Assembly (NCBI RefSeq): GCF_020886315.1
Contig: NZ_AP025226.1
Span: 1,824,001 to 1,888,000 of the forward strand
Source: Saccharolobus caldissimus
Lineage (GTDB): Archaea > Thermoproteota > Thermoprotei_A > Sulfolobales > Sulfolobaceae
DNA: 64,000 nucleotides
Direction: 5' to 3'
A program made the position numbers and the translations under genes. Positions 55,894 to 64,000 of this stretch are shown here, in pieces (position 1 is the first letter of the stretch; each line of letters starts with the position of its first letter). The notes below the pieces were generated by a model. The model was not told where the DNA came from, searched no databases, and saw only the letters and a program-made list of their open reading frames with translations.

Positions 55894-56949
55894 CTATTTT
55901 TCACTTAAAGGTTTAACTACATATCTTTTACCTCTCCAATAGACTACCCTATTATTCCAGTTATATAATAAAAGTACTAAAGCATAAGGAATAGCTATAA
56001 CGGTCATTAAAGAAGCTACTATAGCTTGTTTGAAATAACTTACACCTCTTAATAAATTTTTAATTATCCATAAAATATATGGTGTAAAAGTAAAAATATT
56101 ATGGAATATTATGGAATAAATTAAAATAAAAGTAAAAAAGGTCCCAGCTGCTAAATACGCTCTCGCACCTCTAGGCGAATAAGCTAATATTGTTACTATC
56201 TGTCTAGAAGACCACTTTATTAATTCATTTTCATCGTATACATTTAGAGGAATAGCGTTCATGAGGAAACCAATTTTTCCACCCCTTCTTTTAACTATTC
56301 TAGTTAAAGTACAGTCATCACACCACTCTTTCGATAACTCATCTATAACTTCATCGTTAAAAAATTCCCTCTTAAATGCCATTGAACCACCCCATAAGAA
56401 TCTAGAACTTTCTAATGATTGAGACTCAAAACCTAATGTCCAAAATCCAGCTCTTATCAGATTTTTTAGTGTGAGTCTTGATGGAGAAGGCCATGAAAAT
56501 GTAGTAGTTGCTGTATATCTATCTAAAGGAGAAACTAAGTTTCTTAACCAGTACTTAGGATACCATGTATCCGAATCCGCAAAAACTATTATATCATTTG
56601 ATGCATTTAATAAACCGCTCAACTGTGCTCTGATTTTACCGCTACACTGATCACAATTGTATAGTGAATAGACTACTTTTACGTTGTATTTCCTTAATAT
56701 TCTCTCAACCTCATCCCCTTTATCTACAACATATATAACCTCATAAGGATAAGGATAATCTTGAGTAAGTAAAGAACGAATGTTTTCCTCTAATTTCTCA
56801 TCAATTCCTTTTATGGGAACTATTATGGAAACCTTACCCCCGAAATTGCCCGATATCTTTTTCATATTATTTTCATTAATAATCTGCAAAATGATGAGAA
56901 CATCAATAAGTGATATAAGAGTATAAATTATGATAGCGTAATATTGCAT
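55894..56949 (-). CDS. Membrane glycosyltransferase, GT2 family
   Basis: 351 residues from ATG 56949. A start at 56991 is in frame but overlaps the promoter, while a TATA box sits 19-30 nt before 56949. N-terminal membrane segment, GT-A domain with KVSIIVPIKGIDE, FADSDTWYP (the DxD site) and ...SKEWCDDCTLTRIVKRR near the acceptor end, then three C-terminal membrane segments. Likely transfers sugar to a membrane lipid or glycan. The tandem sRNAs follow on the same strand. Confidence 0.85.
   Translation of the reverse strand: MQYYAIIIYTLISLIDVLIILQIINENNMKKISGNFGGKVSIIVPIKGIDEKLEENIRSLLTQDYPYPYEVIYVVDKGDEVERILRKYNVKVVYSLYNCDQCSGKIRAQLSGLLNASNDIIVFADSDTWYPKYWLRNLVSPLDRYTATTTFSWPSPSRLTLKNLIRAGFWTLGFESQSLESSRFLWGGSMAFKREFFNDEVIDELSKEWCDDCTLTRIVKRRGGKIGFLMNAIPLNVYDENELIKWSSRQIVTILAYSPRGARAYLAAGTFFTFILIYSIIFHNIFTFTPYILWIIKNLLRGVSYFKQAIVASLMTVIAIPYALVLLLYNWNNRVVYWRGKRYVVKPLSEK
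55903..55910 (-). promoter_or_regulatory. TATA box for the tandem sRNAs and radical SAM operon
   Basis: Minus strand CTTTAAGT inside the last codons of the glycosyltransferase gene, 19-26 nt before the first box C. Confidence 0.45.
56890..56909 (+). repeat. Direct repeat, copy 1 (with hairpin)
   Basis: AATGATGAGAACATCAATAA, also at 56951-56970. Each copy contains a small hairpin TGATG-AGAA-CATCA. This copy lies in the glycosyltransferase coding sequence. Confidence 0.85.
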
Positions 56950-56950
56950 T

Positions 56951-56970
56951 AATGATGAGAACATCAATAA
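56951..56970 (+). repeat. Direct repeat, copy 2
   Basis: Second copy, between the glycosyltransferase start codon and the shared TATA region. Confidence 0.85.
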
Positions 56971-56980
56971 AATATTTAAG
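56968..56980. promoter_or_regulatory. Divergent TATA region for nucS and glycosyltransferase
   Basis: TAAAATATTTAAG lies 21-33 nt before the nucS GTG (57001) and 19-31 nt before the glycosyltransferase ATG (56949), so one AT-rich core could bind TBP for both directions. Confidence 0.5.
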
Positions 56981-57000
56981 CGTTGTGACAAGGTAATACT

Positions 57001-57714
57001 GTGTATTCAGTATTACTAGAACCTAAGAGTTCTGAAGCTTATCACTTTTTACTAGATAAAATATATAAAGAACTCGTAGTAATATTCTCGAATTGCGAAG
57101 TTTGGTATAAGGGAAGAGCAGAATCTAAAGCATCGATCTCACCTAGATTAATTATTATAAAACCCGATGGGACCGTAATTGTTCATGAAAGTGTAAAACG
57201 TGAGCCTTTAAATTGGCAGCCACCAGGTACTAGGATAAGGTTAACTGAAACTCCTCTTATCGTACATGCAGAAAGACAAAAACCAAAGGAAGTTATTGAA
57301 ATTTTACTTAATAAAATTTATTACATAACTACCTCAAAAGTTGAAAATGGTGACTTTATAATAAAGGGAAGGGAAATTGATATAGTTGATTCAATAATTA
57401 AAGAACCTTATATTATAGAAGATGGTTTTAAGCCCATTGAGAGAGAATACAAGACACCCTATGGGAAAGTTGACTTAATTGGAGTTGATAAGGAAGGGAA
57501 AATTGTAGTAATAGAAGTTAAAAGAAGTAAAGCTCAATTACAAGCTGTTTCACAACTGTATCGATATTACATTTATTTTAGAGAAATGAAAGGTGATAGG
57601 ATAAGAGGAATATTAGTAGCTCCAGACATTACTCAACACGCCATGGAACTATTACTGAGATTGGGACTTGAATTTAAAAAATATAGCATTGAAGGAACTA
57701 AAATTTTAATTTAA
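57001..57714 (+). CDS. nucS: Endonuclease NucS (EndoMS)
   Basis: 237 residues from GTG 57001. N-terminal DNA-binding half and C-terminal RecB-like nuclease with the acid triad in [10 protein letters not shown] (about 158-167) and [21 protein letters not shown] (the ExK and Q motifs, about 170-190). It cuts mismatched or branched DNA and is the non-MutS mismatch repair enzyme of many archaea. Leaderless, with a TATA box shared with the divergent gene. Confidence 0.94.
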   Translation: MYSVLLEPKSSEAYHFLLDKIYKELVVIFSNCEVWYKGRAESKASISPRLIIIKPDGTVIVHESVKREPLNWQPPGTRIRLTETPLIVHAERQKPKEVIEILLNKIYYITTSKVENGDFIIKGREIDIVDSIIKEPYIIEDGFKPIEREYKTPYGKVDLIGVDKEGKIVVIEVKRSKAQLQAVSQLYRYYIYFREMKGDRIRGILVAPDITQHAMELLLRLGLEFKKYSIEGTKILI

Positions 57715-57719
57715 GTTAT

Positions 57720-58385
57720 CTATATATTTCCTAATCTTTTGCTAAGATAATCTATAAGTTCCGAATATTTTTCATTAAATGATCTATAATTGTATAAGAA
57801 TTTCGCAAAATTTTCCAAATCATCTTTAAAATTCTTACAATCTGTAGAAATCAAAAACATATCACTTTCTGACAAACTATCTAAGTTAATAATTGCCTTT
57901 ATACAATTGTCTCTACTTAATATAATTTCCAATTTTTTCTTAACATCGAATTGAGAAGATTGTTTCGAAAAATCATTAGTTAAATTTATAGATATTAAAT
58001 TAGTATTAAAATCTAAACAATTTGATATATTCACATTAAGTTCACATATAGCCTTAAGAATTTCCTCTACTAGTTTAATTGGAACGCCATATTTTATTCC
58101 TAACTCTTTTATTTCTTTTATAACATTTTCCCTAAAATCATTTAATAATCCTATAATATAATTTTTAGCGTTATCTCCCTTTATAATCTTTAAATTATGC
58201 ATATCAAATAATCTATTCCCATCAAATGAGATTCTAACACCATCAGATGAGAATAATGAAATGTTATATTTGTTGTTAATTAATTGAAAATTTAGAACAT
58301 ATTTACTTGCGTTTATATTTAATTTTAACTCCTTATCTGAACATTCTAATAGAAAACTAAGATCCTTTATCCAATTATTACTCAC
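57720..58385 (-). CDS. Protein of unknown function next to tenA
   Basis: 221 residues, AT-rich gene, Asn/Lys-rich. Beta-like first part and a helical middle (NAKNYIIGLLNDFRENVIKEIKEL). No membrane segment and no recognised motif. It begins one base after the stop codon of the TenA-family gene, so it belongs to the same operon. Confidence 0.5.
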   Translation of the reverse strand: MSNNWIKDLSFLLECSDKELKLNINASKYVLNFQLINNKYNISLFSSDGVRISFDGNRLFDMHNLKIIKGDNAKNYIIGLLNDFRENVIKEIKELGIKYGVPIKLVEEILKAICELNVNISNCLDFNTNLISINLTNDFSKQSSQFDVKKKLEIILSRDNCIKAIINLDSLSESDMFLISTDCKNFKDDLENFAKFLYNYRSFNEKYSELIDYLSKRLGNI

Positions 58386-58386
58386 A

Positions 58387-59019
58387 TCAATACACCGTTG
58401 GCTCTTTCCTTAAGGCTGAATCCCAAAATCCTATCTCAAACCTTATGCTCGTTATAAATATGTTAAGAATATTCTCATTTATGTTTACGTTATTAAGTGC
58501 CTCTACTATAGCGTCAACCCTTCTTTTATACTCTTGAGACGAATAAAAGGTAGCCCATAACTTGTAAATCTCGTGAGAGGTTTCAACTACAAAATCCCCT
58601 ATAATACTATATCCTAGCATGCAGGGAGCCCACGCTACTAAAAATTCATTCCATCCTATGTTTGCATAGTAGTATAAATGTCTCGTGTAAGCGTAATTTA
58701 CCAAATTATAACCTGTTTTTCTAATTTCATCAATTGTTATACCTAATTTGGAATATAATTTTTTATTAGTCTCTAAACCCTTGTCTCTGGAATAAAATAT
58801 AGCCTGAAGAATCTTAGTTACAATGTCTATTGGTCCTTTACTAGAAGCTAATAAAACTGCCTTTAACATATCTTCAACGTACTTAGCATCTTGGATTAAA
58901 TAATATCTAAAAACATCTAGGGGTAACGTACCTTCTTTCATCTTTATGACGAACTCATGTCTTACGTAATTATTCCACAGATTTTCTGCGCCTTTAAGTA
59001 AATACTGAATACTATCCAT
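58387..59019 (-). CDS. tenA: TenA/PqqC-family protein
   Basis: 210 residues from ATG 59019; a GTG at 59028 is in frame but AGGTGG (minus 59030-59025) sits five bases before the ATG and serves as ribosome-binding site. Helical haem-oxygenase-like fold with YYLIQDAKYVEDMLKAV and APCMLGYSIIGDFV, containing the catalytic Cys of the TenA family. TenA hydrolyses aminopyrimidines in thiamine salvage. Downstream of an SDR gene in the same operon. Confidence 0.85.
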   Translation of the reverse strand: MDSIQYLLKGAENLWNNYVRHEFVIKMKEGTLPLDVFRYYLIQDAKYVEDMLKAVLLASSKGPIDIVTKILQAIFYSRDKGLETNKKLYSKLGITIDEIRKTGYNLVNYAYTRHLYYYANIGWNEFLVAWAPCMLGYSIIGDFVVETSHEIYKLWATFYSSQEYKRRVDAIVEALNNVNINENILNIFITSIRFEIGFWDSALRKEPTVY

Positions 59020-59024
59020 AATTA

Positions 59025-59030
59025 CCACCT
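59025..59030 (-). promoter_or_regulatory. Ribosome-binding site for tenA
   Basis: AGGTGG on the minus strand, five bases before ATG 59019; it decides against the GTG at 59028. Confidence 0.5.
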
Positions 59031-59751
59031 ATTTCCTTAACCTAGCACCTCCATCTACTGGTATAACTACTCCATTTACCCATTCAGACTCATCAGTTAA
59101 TAACCAAACAATAACTCTGGCGAAATCCTCTGGCGGTGCTTTAGGATCTCCTAACTTCCTATATACTTTCCAGTTTCTTTCAGGTTCAAAATTTCCATCT
59201 ATAAATGTAGGTGCAATACCATTAATTCTAATTCCCTTCCTGATAAGTTCTGAGGCTAAAATCTCAACCGCTTTAGCTAATCCAGTTTTTCCTATAGCAT
59301 AAGATAATTGGTTAGGCGAAGCTTTATCTACTCCACTTATTGATGAAACTAAGACTATGCTAGAACCTTCATTGAGATATTTTAAAGAGGAATTAATAAC
59401 ATAAAGAGGTATTTTAATGTGATTTTTAATCATTTCTTCTAAACCTTTCAAATCCTCTATAGTATCTTCTATATACCCTCCAACTGTAATAACGAGATCG
59501 TCTATCCCATTAAGAGAGGAAGCGCATTTATTAATAACTTCCTTAGCGGTAATTAAACTAGATACATCACCCACAACATATTCTATTTTACCGTACTTAC
59601 TAAGAGTGTCCTTAATTTTCCTTAACTTACTTTCACTTCTAGCATTTATACAGACACTTGCGCCTTCCCTCAAAGCGAAGTACGCAACTGCATAACCTAA
59701 ACCTTCACTTACACCTATAATGGCAACTTTTCTATTTTCTAATCTACCCAT
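59029..59751 (-). CDS. SDR-family oxidoreductase
   Basis: 240 residues. GVSEGLGYAVA (13-23) in place of TGxxxGxG, Ser in VSSISG, catalytic YAIGK (about 149-153) and C-terminal IPVDGG. Unlike the SDR at 2304-3086 this one keeps the Tyr-Lys pair. Substrate unknown. It lies between a YyaL-type gene (11 bp) and tenA. Confidence 0.85.
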   Translation of the reverse strand: MGRLENRKVAIIGVSEGLGYAVAYFALREGASVCINARSESKLRKIKDTLSKYGKIEYVVGDVSSLITAKEVINKCASSLNGIDDLVITVGGYIEDTIEDLKGLEEMIKNHIKIPLYVINSSLKYLNEGSSIVLVSSISGVDKASPNQLSYAIGKTGLAKAVEILASELIRKGIRINGIAPTFIDGNFEPERNWKVYRKLGDPKAPPEDFARVIVWLLTDESEWVNGVVIPVDGGARLRK

Positions 59752-59762
59752 ATTATTAAAAG

Positions 59763-61694
59763 CTAAAGCTTAGTTTTAAGCAATTGTTTAACCTTTTCTA
59801 CATCGGTTACTGGCATATTGCACGTATTACCTATACATATATATACCCTACTCTTACCTTCACCGCTCTTTATCATAGCTCTTATAATTGAAGATACGTA
59901 ATCTATTCTACTGTCATCTACTTTTTCAACTACTTTGAAAGGATAATAAGTTAATAAGGCTGCCTTATGAAGACTTTCAGCTTTGCCATCTTTTTCATCT
60001 ACGATAACAATATGAGCTAAACCATTCATATAACTAGATATCGAATTTACTATTCCGGCTATAAATTGAGCGTTCTCTTCAGTAAGCGTGGGGACTAAAT
60101 TCTTCATCTTATCCTCATTAATCCTGAACTCATCAGATAATAAAGACAACTTAAGTAATGCCTTAATATACATAGAATTAATTGATTCGTTAGGTGTATC
60201 CATGTAATTATTGGGATTAAATTCCAAAATTTTCCTACCTAGTTCTATAACATTATCGTAATATTTCTCATCACCTAAAATTTCATAAGCTGAAACTAGA
60301 GCAAGTAAGGCAGATAAGTAATCCTCCATTAAACCATCCTTTCCACCGTCAAGTCTTCTAGAAATTTTATCATTAAATTTATCTATAATAATCTTGGCTT
60401 CATTAATACCTTTACCTAATACTAGCGAAGAGTACAATAAGGCCTCCGCAGCCTTAGCATTAGGATAAGTATACGTGTTATCATCCTTATATGGCATTTT
60501 CCTATTCTCTTCTCTGTACTTTAATAATCTTAACCTTATATTATTCAATTTTTCTAAAACATCCTCTATCTTAAGTTTCATCAGTCTAGATAAATCCCTT
60601 ATATCATAACCTCTTATTAAGACCTTTCTACCCTCTACCTCCACTGTGTTTTTAAGATCAAATATCTTAGTAGCTAGATTAAAATCTTCTCCTAAAGCTT
60701 CCTTAAGTTCACTTTCAGTCCACGTATAATATTTACCTTCAATACCTTCACTATCTGCATCCAAACTGTTAGCAAAACCTACACCATTTATATATAAATC
60801 TCTTAACACAAAATTCACTGTAGCTGATAGAGCGTCAAAAATCTCCTCGTCTTGTAAAGCTATATAATAAGTAAAATAATCGTAAATTAACTCAGCATTA
60901 TCTATCAATAATTTTTCAAAATGTGGCAATTTCCATTCTCTATCTACAGTATATCTATGAAATCCACCCCCTATTTGATCAAAGATCCCTCCATAATACA
61001 TTTTCTTAAGGGTAAATAGTCCTAATTTCTTACCTAAATCGTCCCCTTTAGTAGCTGAATAATTTAAGAATAAGAGATCAACCATAGTATGGGGAAATTT
61101 AGACCCATAACCTAATCCTCCATATTCTACATCATAGTATGTCGTTATATATGAGAAAGCATCGTCCAGAAGATGTGGGGATAAATTAGCATTAACAGAA
61201 GGAAGATTTAAAATAGCTGGATCTAAAGCCGAGGAAAATATCTTATCCCTCTCCTCTCTCCATACTCTTAAAATTTCAAGTAGCAATTTCTTAAAACCTA
61301 TTCTACCGTACATGTCCTCTGGGGGAAAGTAAGTTCCACCAAAGAACACTCTTTTATCTGGAGTCATAAAAACAGTAAGAGGCCATCCAGATTCGCCAGT
61401 TATTGCATATACCGCATTCTGTAACATTCTGTCCACATCTGGCATTTCATCCCTATCAACCTTTATTGGTATAAAGTTCTCATTTATTATCTTTGCTATT
61501 TCTGGATTTGAATACGTTAATTCATCCATAACATTACACCAATGACACCATGCTGCACCTACATCTACTAAAATAGGCTTATCTTCAGCTTTTGCAACTT
61601 GAAAAGCTTCTTCAGACCAAGTATACCAATTTACTGGCTGTTCTACAGCCTTCCTTAAGTATCCGCTACGAGAATTACTTAATCTACTATTCAT
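59763..61694 (-). CDS. YyaL/SSP411 thioredoxin-domain protein
   Basis: 643 residues from ATG 61694; an in-frame ATG at 61721 is less likely because TTTTAAAT (61727-61720) is a properly spaced TATA for 61694. N-terminal thioredoxin-like domain with AAWCHWCNVMDELTYSNPEIAKIIN (about 51-75), then an (alpha/alpha)6 barrel of the glucosaminidase/epimerase type. The family occurs in all domains; function unsettled. The CxxC (CHWC) may act in redox. The upstream gene ends 13 bp before the longer start. Confidence 0.88.
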   Translation of the reverse strand: MNSRLSNSRSGYLRKAVEQPVNWYTWSEEAFQVAKAEDKPILVDVGAAWCHWCNVMDELTYSNPEIAKIINENFIPIKVDRDEMPDVDRMLQNAVYAITGESGWPLTVFMTPDKRVFFGGTYFPPEDMYGRIGFKKLLLEILRVWREERDKIFSSALDPAILNLPSVNANLSPHLLDDAFSYITTYYDVEYGGLGYGSKFPHTMVDLLFLNYSATKGDDLGKKLGLFTLKKMYYGGIFDQIGGGFHRYTVDREWKLPHFEKLLIDNAELIYDYFTYYIALQDEEIFDALSATVNFVLRDLYINGVGFANSLDADSEGIEGKYYTWTESELKEALGEDFNLATKIFDLKNTVEVEGRKVLIRGYDIRDLSRLMKLKIEDVLEKLNNIRLRLLKYREENRKMPYKDDNTYTYPNAKAAEALLYSSLVLGKGINEAKIIIDKFNDKISRRLDGGKDGLMEDYLSALLALVSAYEILGDEKYYDNVIELGRKILEFNPNNYMDTPNESINSMYIKALLKLSLLSDEFRINEDKMKNLVPTLTEENAQFIAGIVNSISSYMNGLAHIVIVDEKDGKAESLHKAALLTYYPFKVVEKVDDSRIDYVSSIIRAMIKSGEGKSRVYICIGNTCNMPVTDVEKVKQLLKTKL

Positions 61695-61719
61695 TATAAT
61701 ATTTTTTAAACTCTTACAC

Positions 61720-61727
61720 ATTTAAAA
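61720..61727 (-). promoter_or_regulatory. TATA box for the YyaL-type gene
   Basis: Minus strand TTTTAAAT, 26-33 nt before ATG 61694. Confidence 0.45.
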
Positions 61728-61734
61728 TTTTTTA

Positions 61735-62412
61735 TCAACCATTTGTATCTTGGTCTTTTTTGGAATATATTTTATATAATAAGAAGAAACCAACTGCAAA
61801 TAAACTAAGTGCTATATCAGTAAAGTTTATAGAGGGAGACGTAGACATAATACCTAAAGGTTGATTTTTACCAAAGTATGCAGCAATAGATGAATTACCT
61901 ACAACATAGTACCAGATCACATTGCTAGTTTCTTTATTAGACCAATTAATCAAGTTGCCTACTGCTTGAAGCAAAATAGTGGAGCCGTTATAAATTTTAA
62001 CCACACTGGAATTATACACGCGTATTATACTACCGTTAGGTAAGTCTACATTAACATATCCTTTACCTACTACGTTAACTCTTAAATAAGAGTATTTAGG
62101 TATAACTTCTATTGTCAAATTATAATCTTTTATGTTAGATAAATTAAGCCTAATTCTGTCAGTTTCATTTCCATTAATGAAAATAGTATAGGAGTATGAG
62201 GATAAAACATAAGCTTGAACCTGTATGCTTGAACTATTTATATTTAAAGTTTCATTACTTGAAATTACATTAACTCCTTGACCATCATTAACTATTATCA
62301 TAACTGGGAATGGGCTGAAAATTCTTACATTCAAAGTGTACGCATTAAAAATATGTGATAATGTTATAATTATTGTAACAAATATAAGCATTATTGTCCG
62401 TTTATTCATCAA
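61735..62412 (-). CDS. Secreted or surface protein with C-terminal anchor
   Basis: 225 residues. N-terminal hydrophobic signal (about 6-26), an extracytoplasmic beta-rich part with many Asn-X-Ser/Thr sequons, and a C-terminal membrane segment (about 196-214) followed by a charged tail (KKDQDTNG). No family recognised. Similar in design to the truncated protein at the beginning of the window. Confidence 0.55.
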   Translation of the reverse strand: MMNKRTIMLIFVTIIITLSHIFNAYTLNVRIFSPFPVMIIVNDGQGVNVISSNETLNINSSSIQVQAYVLSSYSYTIFINGNETDRIRLNLSNIKDYNLTIEVIPKYSYLRVNVVGKGYVNVDLPNGSIIRVYNSSVVKIYNGSTILLQAVGNLINWSNKETSNVIWYYVVGNSSIAAYFGKNQPLGIMSTSPSINFTDIALSLFAVGFFLLYKIYSKKDQDTNG

Positions 62413-62483
62413 CTAAATCATGAAAATATATCAAACAGAAAGTGGTAGGCATAACTAATAATAATGAGTTAAAGAAAATGATA

Positions 62484-62540
62484 AGCAGTGAAGAAACCAA
62501 CCTTACCTGAAATGTGATGATGGGTTGTTTCGCGGATAAG
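62484..62540 (+). ncRNA. Box C/D sRNA with variant boxes
   Basis: Box C GTGAAGA (62488-62494), 12-nt guide aaccaaccttac, box D' CTGA (62507-62510), 3-nt spacer, box C' GTGATGA (62514-62520), 12-nt guide tgggttgtttcg and a variant box D CGGA (62533-62536). Internal C'/D' boxes are perfect; terminal C and D each have one deviation. Guides would pair with GUAAGGUUGGUU and CGAAACAACCCA; targets not identified. Located in the 238-bp gap upstream of the TGT-like gene. Confidence 0.65.
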
Positions 62541-62650
62541 AAAAGTAGATAATATTCTTTACTTAGTGATTATTTAATTCTATAAAATTATAAAGGTATT
62601 ATGTGATCAAGATTAAAATATTTTCTTAGTATTACCCATAATGGAATAGG

Positions 62651-63526
62651 ATGAAGATAATACTAGGTATACCTGATTTTAAAATTCCAATTTGGGAGTT
62701 TAAAACACCACTAATGATTAATCAGTTAAATTGGGAAAAAATACCTTGGGAAAATGAGACGTGGGTAGATAGTGGCGGATATCAAATAATGAAAAGAGGA
62801 ATTAGTATAGATTTAGATAAGGTTATTGAAAAATACAAAATGCTTAACGCTTCCTATTACATGAGCCTAGACATACCTCCTTTGCCTTGCAATAAACCTT
62901 CTGAAACTAATTTTAAAAATTTTGATTATTTATATTCTAGATTTGATAAGAAAATCATACCAGTAGTACATGCATATGATACGGAATCTATAAAAAAGGC
63001 TGTTGATTTTTATACAAATTACACTGACACTATAGCCTTTGGCGGTATTGTACCACCGACATTAAACAGAAGCGGAAATAAGAAGCTGGCAGTAGCTATG
63101 TATCATCTAGTGAGAAAACTGTGGAGGGGGAAAATACATGTTCTAGGAGCTGGATCACCGTTCATGAGAAAAGTGTATTTTGATGCAGACAGTGTAGATA
63201 CTTCTACTTACAGAGTAAAGGGAATTCACGGAATGATAATCATTCCAGGTAAGGGAGAGAGATACGTTGGTGAGAGAAAAATAGTTTGGAAAGCTAGAAG
63301 AGCTAATGAGGAAGAACTAGAAATACTTCTATCTTTTTTAGATAAAACACATTATCCATTTGAGGTACGTTTTGATAATTGGATCGATAGGAGTTTAATT
63401 AACGCGTGGGTACTTTTACACTCTGAATACGAAATAAACCATCCATTAATTAGATACTCCAAAGAACTATCTACAAAAAATATAGAGGAAATAGAGGAGG
63501 AAATTAATGAGCTCTGTATGCAATGA
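62651..63526 (+). CDS. TGT-like subunit of a split archaeosine synthase
   Basis: 291 residues. tRNA-guanine transglycosylase-like barrel: DSGGYQ (40-45), then AFGGIVPP and the region FDADSVDTSTYRVKG that corresponds to the nucleophile-containing segment. The C-terminal zinc site of true TGT is not visible. In Euryarchaeota the archaeosine synthase ArcS fuses such a domain to a DUF5591 core; here the next gene encodes the core and overlaps by 20 bp. Confidence 0.72.
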   Translation: MKIILGIPDFKIPIWEFKTPLMINQLNWEKIPWENETWVDSGGYQIMKRGISIDLDKVIEKYKMLNASYYMSLDIPPLPCNKPSETNFKNFDYLYSRFDKKIIPVVHAYDTESIKKAVDFYTNYTDTIAFGGIVPPTLNRSGNKKLAVAMYHLVRKLWRGKIHVLGAGSPFMRKVYFDADSVDTSTYRVKGIHGMIIIPGKGERYVGERKIVWKARRANEEELEILLSFLDKTHYPFEVRFDNWIDRSLINAWVLLHSEYEINHPLIRYSKELSTKNIEEIEEEINELCMQ

Positions 63527-64000
63527 ACTTTATAAATATATTCGTCCTAATTTCGAGAAAATAATTAAACAAGATAATGATCTTTTTAAACATCCAGTAG
63601 TTGCAAAATGGCACGAATACTTTATGAATAGATGGATAAGCTATAAAAAAATTGCATTAATATTACCATGTACTGCAGTGAAGCCATATTCCTTATCTCC
63701 TACCCATAAAGTTGCATATTCAATTATAAAAAAACGCGGATTGGAGGGCTACGTCCAAATTTACTCCCTATCAGAACCTATGTTATTAGTACCTAAAGAA
63801 CTAGAAGAATGTTATCCCTTTAATAGTTATGATTATCCACCCAGAATGATGACGGAACAGGAGAAGGAAGAATTTGTCTACTTATTAATAAAACCATTAA
63901 AAAAGATATCTAAAATGCATGAACAAATTATAGCAATATTACCTAGACATCATTATAACATTTTAAAGAAAGCTTCTGAATTATCTGATGTTAATATTAA
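63507..64000 (+). CDS. Archaeosine synthase core domain (DUF5591), 3' end outside window
   Basis: At least 164 residues from ATG 63507, open to the window end. LPCTAVKPYSLSPTHKVAY (about 53-71) is the PCxxxKPYS.S.H motif of the DUF5591 catalytic core of ArcS, and LEECYPFNSYDYP (about 108-120) follows the family pattern. It converts the preQ0-modified G15 of archaeal tRNA toward archaeosine (G+), with lysine as amino donor in known systems. Coupled to the TGT-like gene by a 20-bp overlap. Confidence 0.75.
   Translation, partial: MSSVCNELYKYIRPNFEKIIKQDNDLFKHPVVAKWHEYFMNRWISYKKIALILPCTAVKPYSLSPTHKVAYSIIKKRGLEGYVQIYSLSEPMLLVPKELEECYPFNSYDYPPRMMTEQEKEEFVYLLIKPLKKISKMHEQIIAILPRHHYNILKKASELSDVNI

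Overview
The window looks like a low-GC Sulfolobales chromosome (Sulfolobus/Sulfurisphaera type). Reasons: the herA-mre11-rad50-nurA operon, archaeal-type PEP carboxylase, NucS, Nep1, Nob1 and RNase P Rpp21-type proteins, a sulfide:quinone reductase with the cysteine pattern known from Acidianus, many leaderless genes with a TATA box 22-32 nt upstream of the start codon, and several box C/D sRNA genes. No tRNA, rRNA or CRISPR array was recognised.

Layout. 1-8.8 kb: surface and membrane proteins, an AAA ATPase, uracil-DNA glycosylase, an atypical SDR, TauE- and DedA-type membrane proteins with a DtxR-like regulator, a DapA-family aldolase and two C/D sRNAs. 9-18 kb: methylmalonyl-CoA mutase B12 subunit with MeaB, sqr with a DUF1641 partner, ppcA with an ATPase partner, peroxiredoxin and NAD(P)HX repair. 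18-26 kb: a ferritin-like gene with an internal duplication, the end-resection operon and a cation-efflux gene behind a DtxR-box-like dyad. 26.2-27.8 kb: a decayed IS110-family element with a structured non-coding 5' end (candidate bridge RNA) and a GC-rich hairpin that forms the C-terminus of the neighbouring gene. 28-41 kb: CBS proteins, a Fur-family regulator, nucleoside hydrolase, an archaeal SMC-related ATPase, phosphoesterases, D-aminoacyl-tRNA deacylase and thioredoxin. 41-48.9 kb: a small unlisted membrane protein, a ribosome/tRNA maturation cluster (Nep1, Rnp4, YhbY, Trm5-like, Nob1), ferredoxin-NADP reductase and NAD kinase. 49-64 kb: acyl-CoA synthetase with a class V aminotransferase, a CobT-like protein, a radical SAM operon whose leader carries two abutting C/D sRNAs, NucS, TenA/SDR/YyaL-type genes, and a split archaeosine synthase cut by the window end.

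The least expected content is RNA: five well-formed C/D sRNAs plus one weaker H/ACA-like hairpin, several embedded in mRNA leaders or gene 3' ends, and the possible IS110 bridge RNA. Functions were assigned from motifs read by eye and from knowledge of the families; no database search was run.
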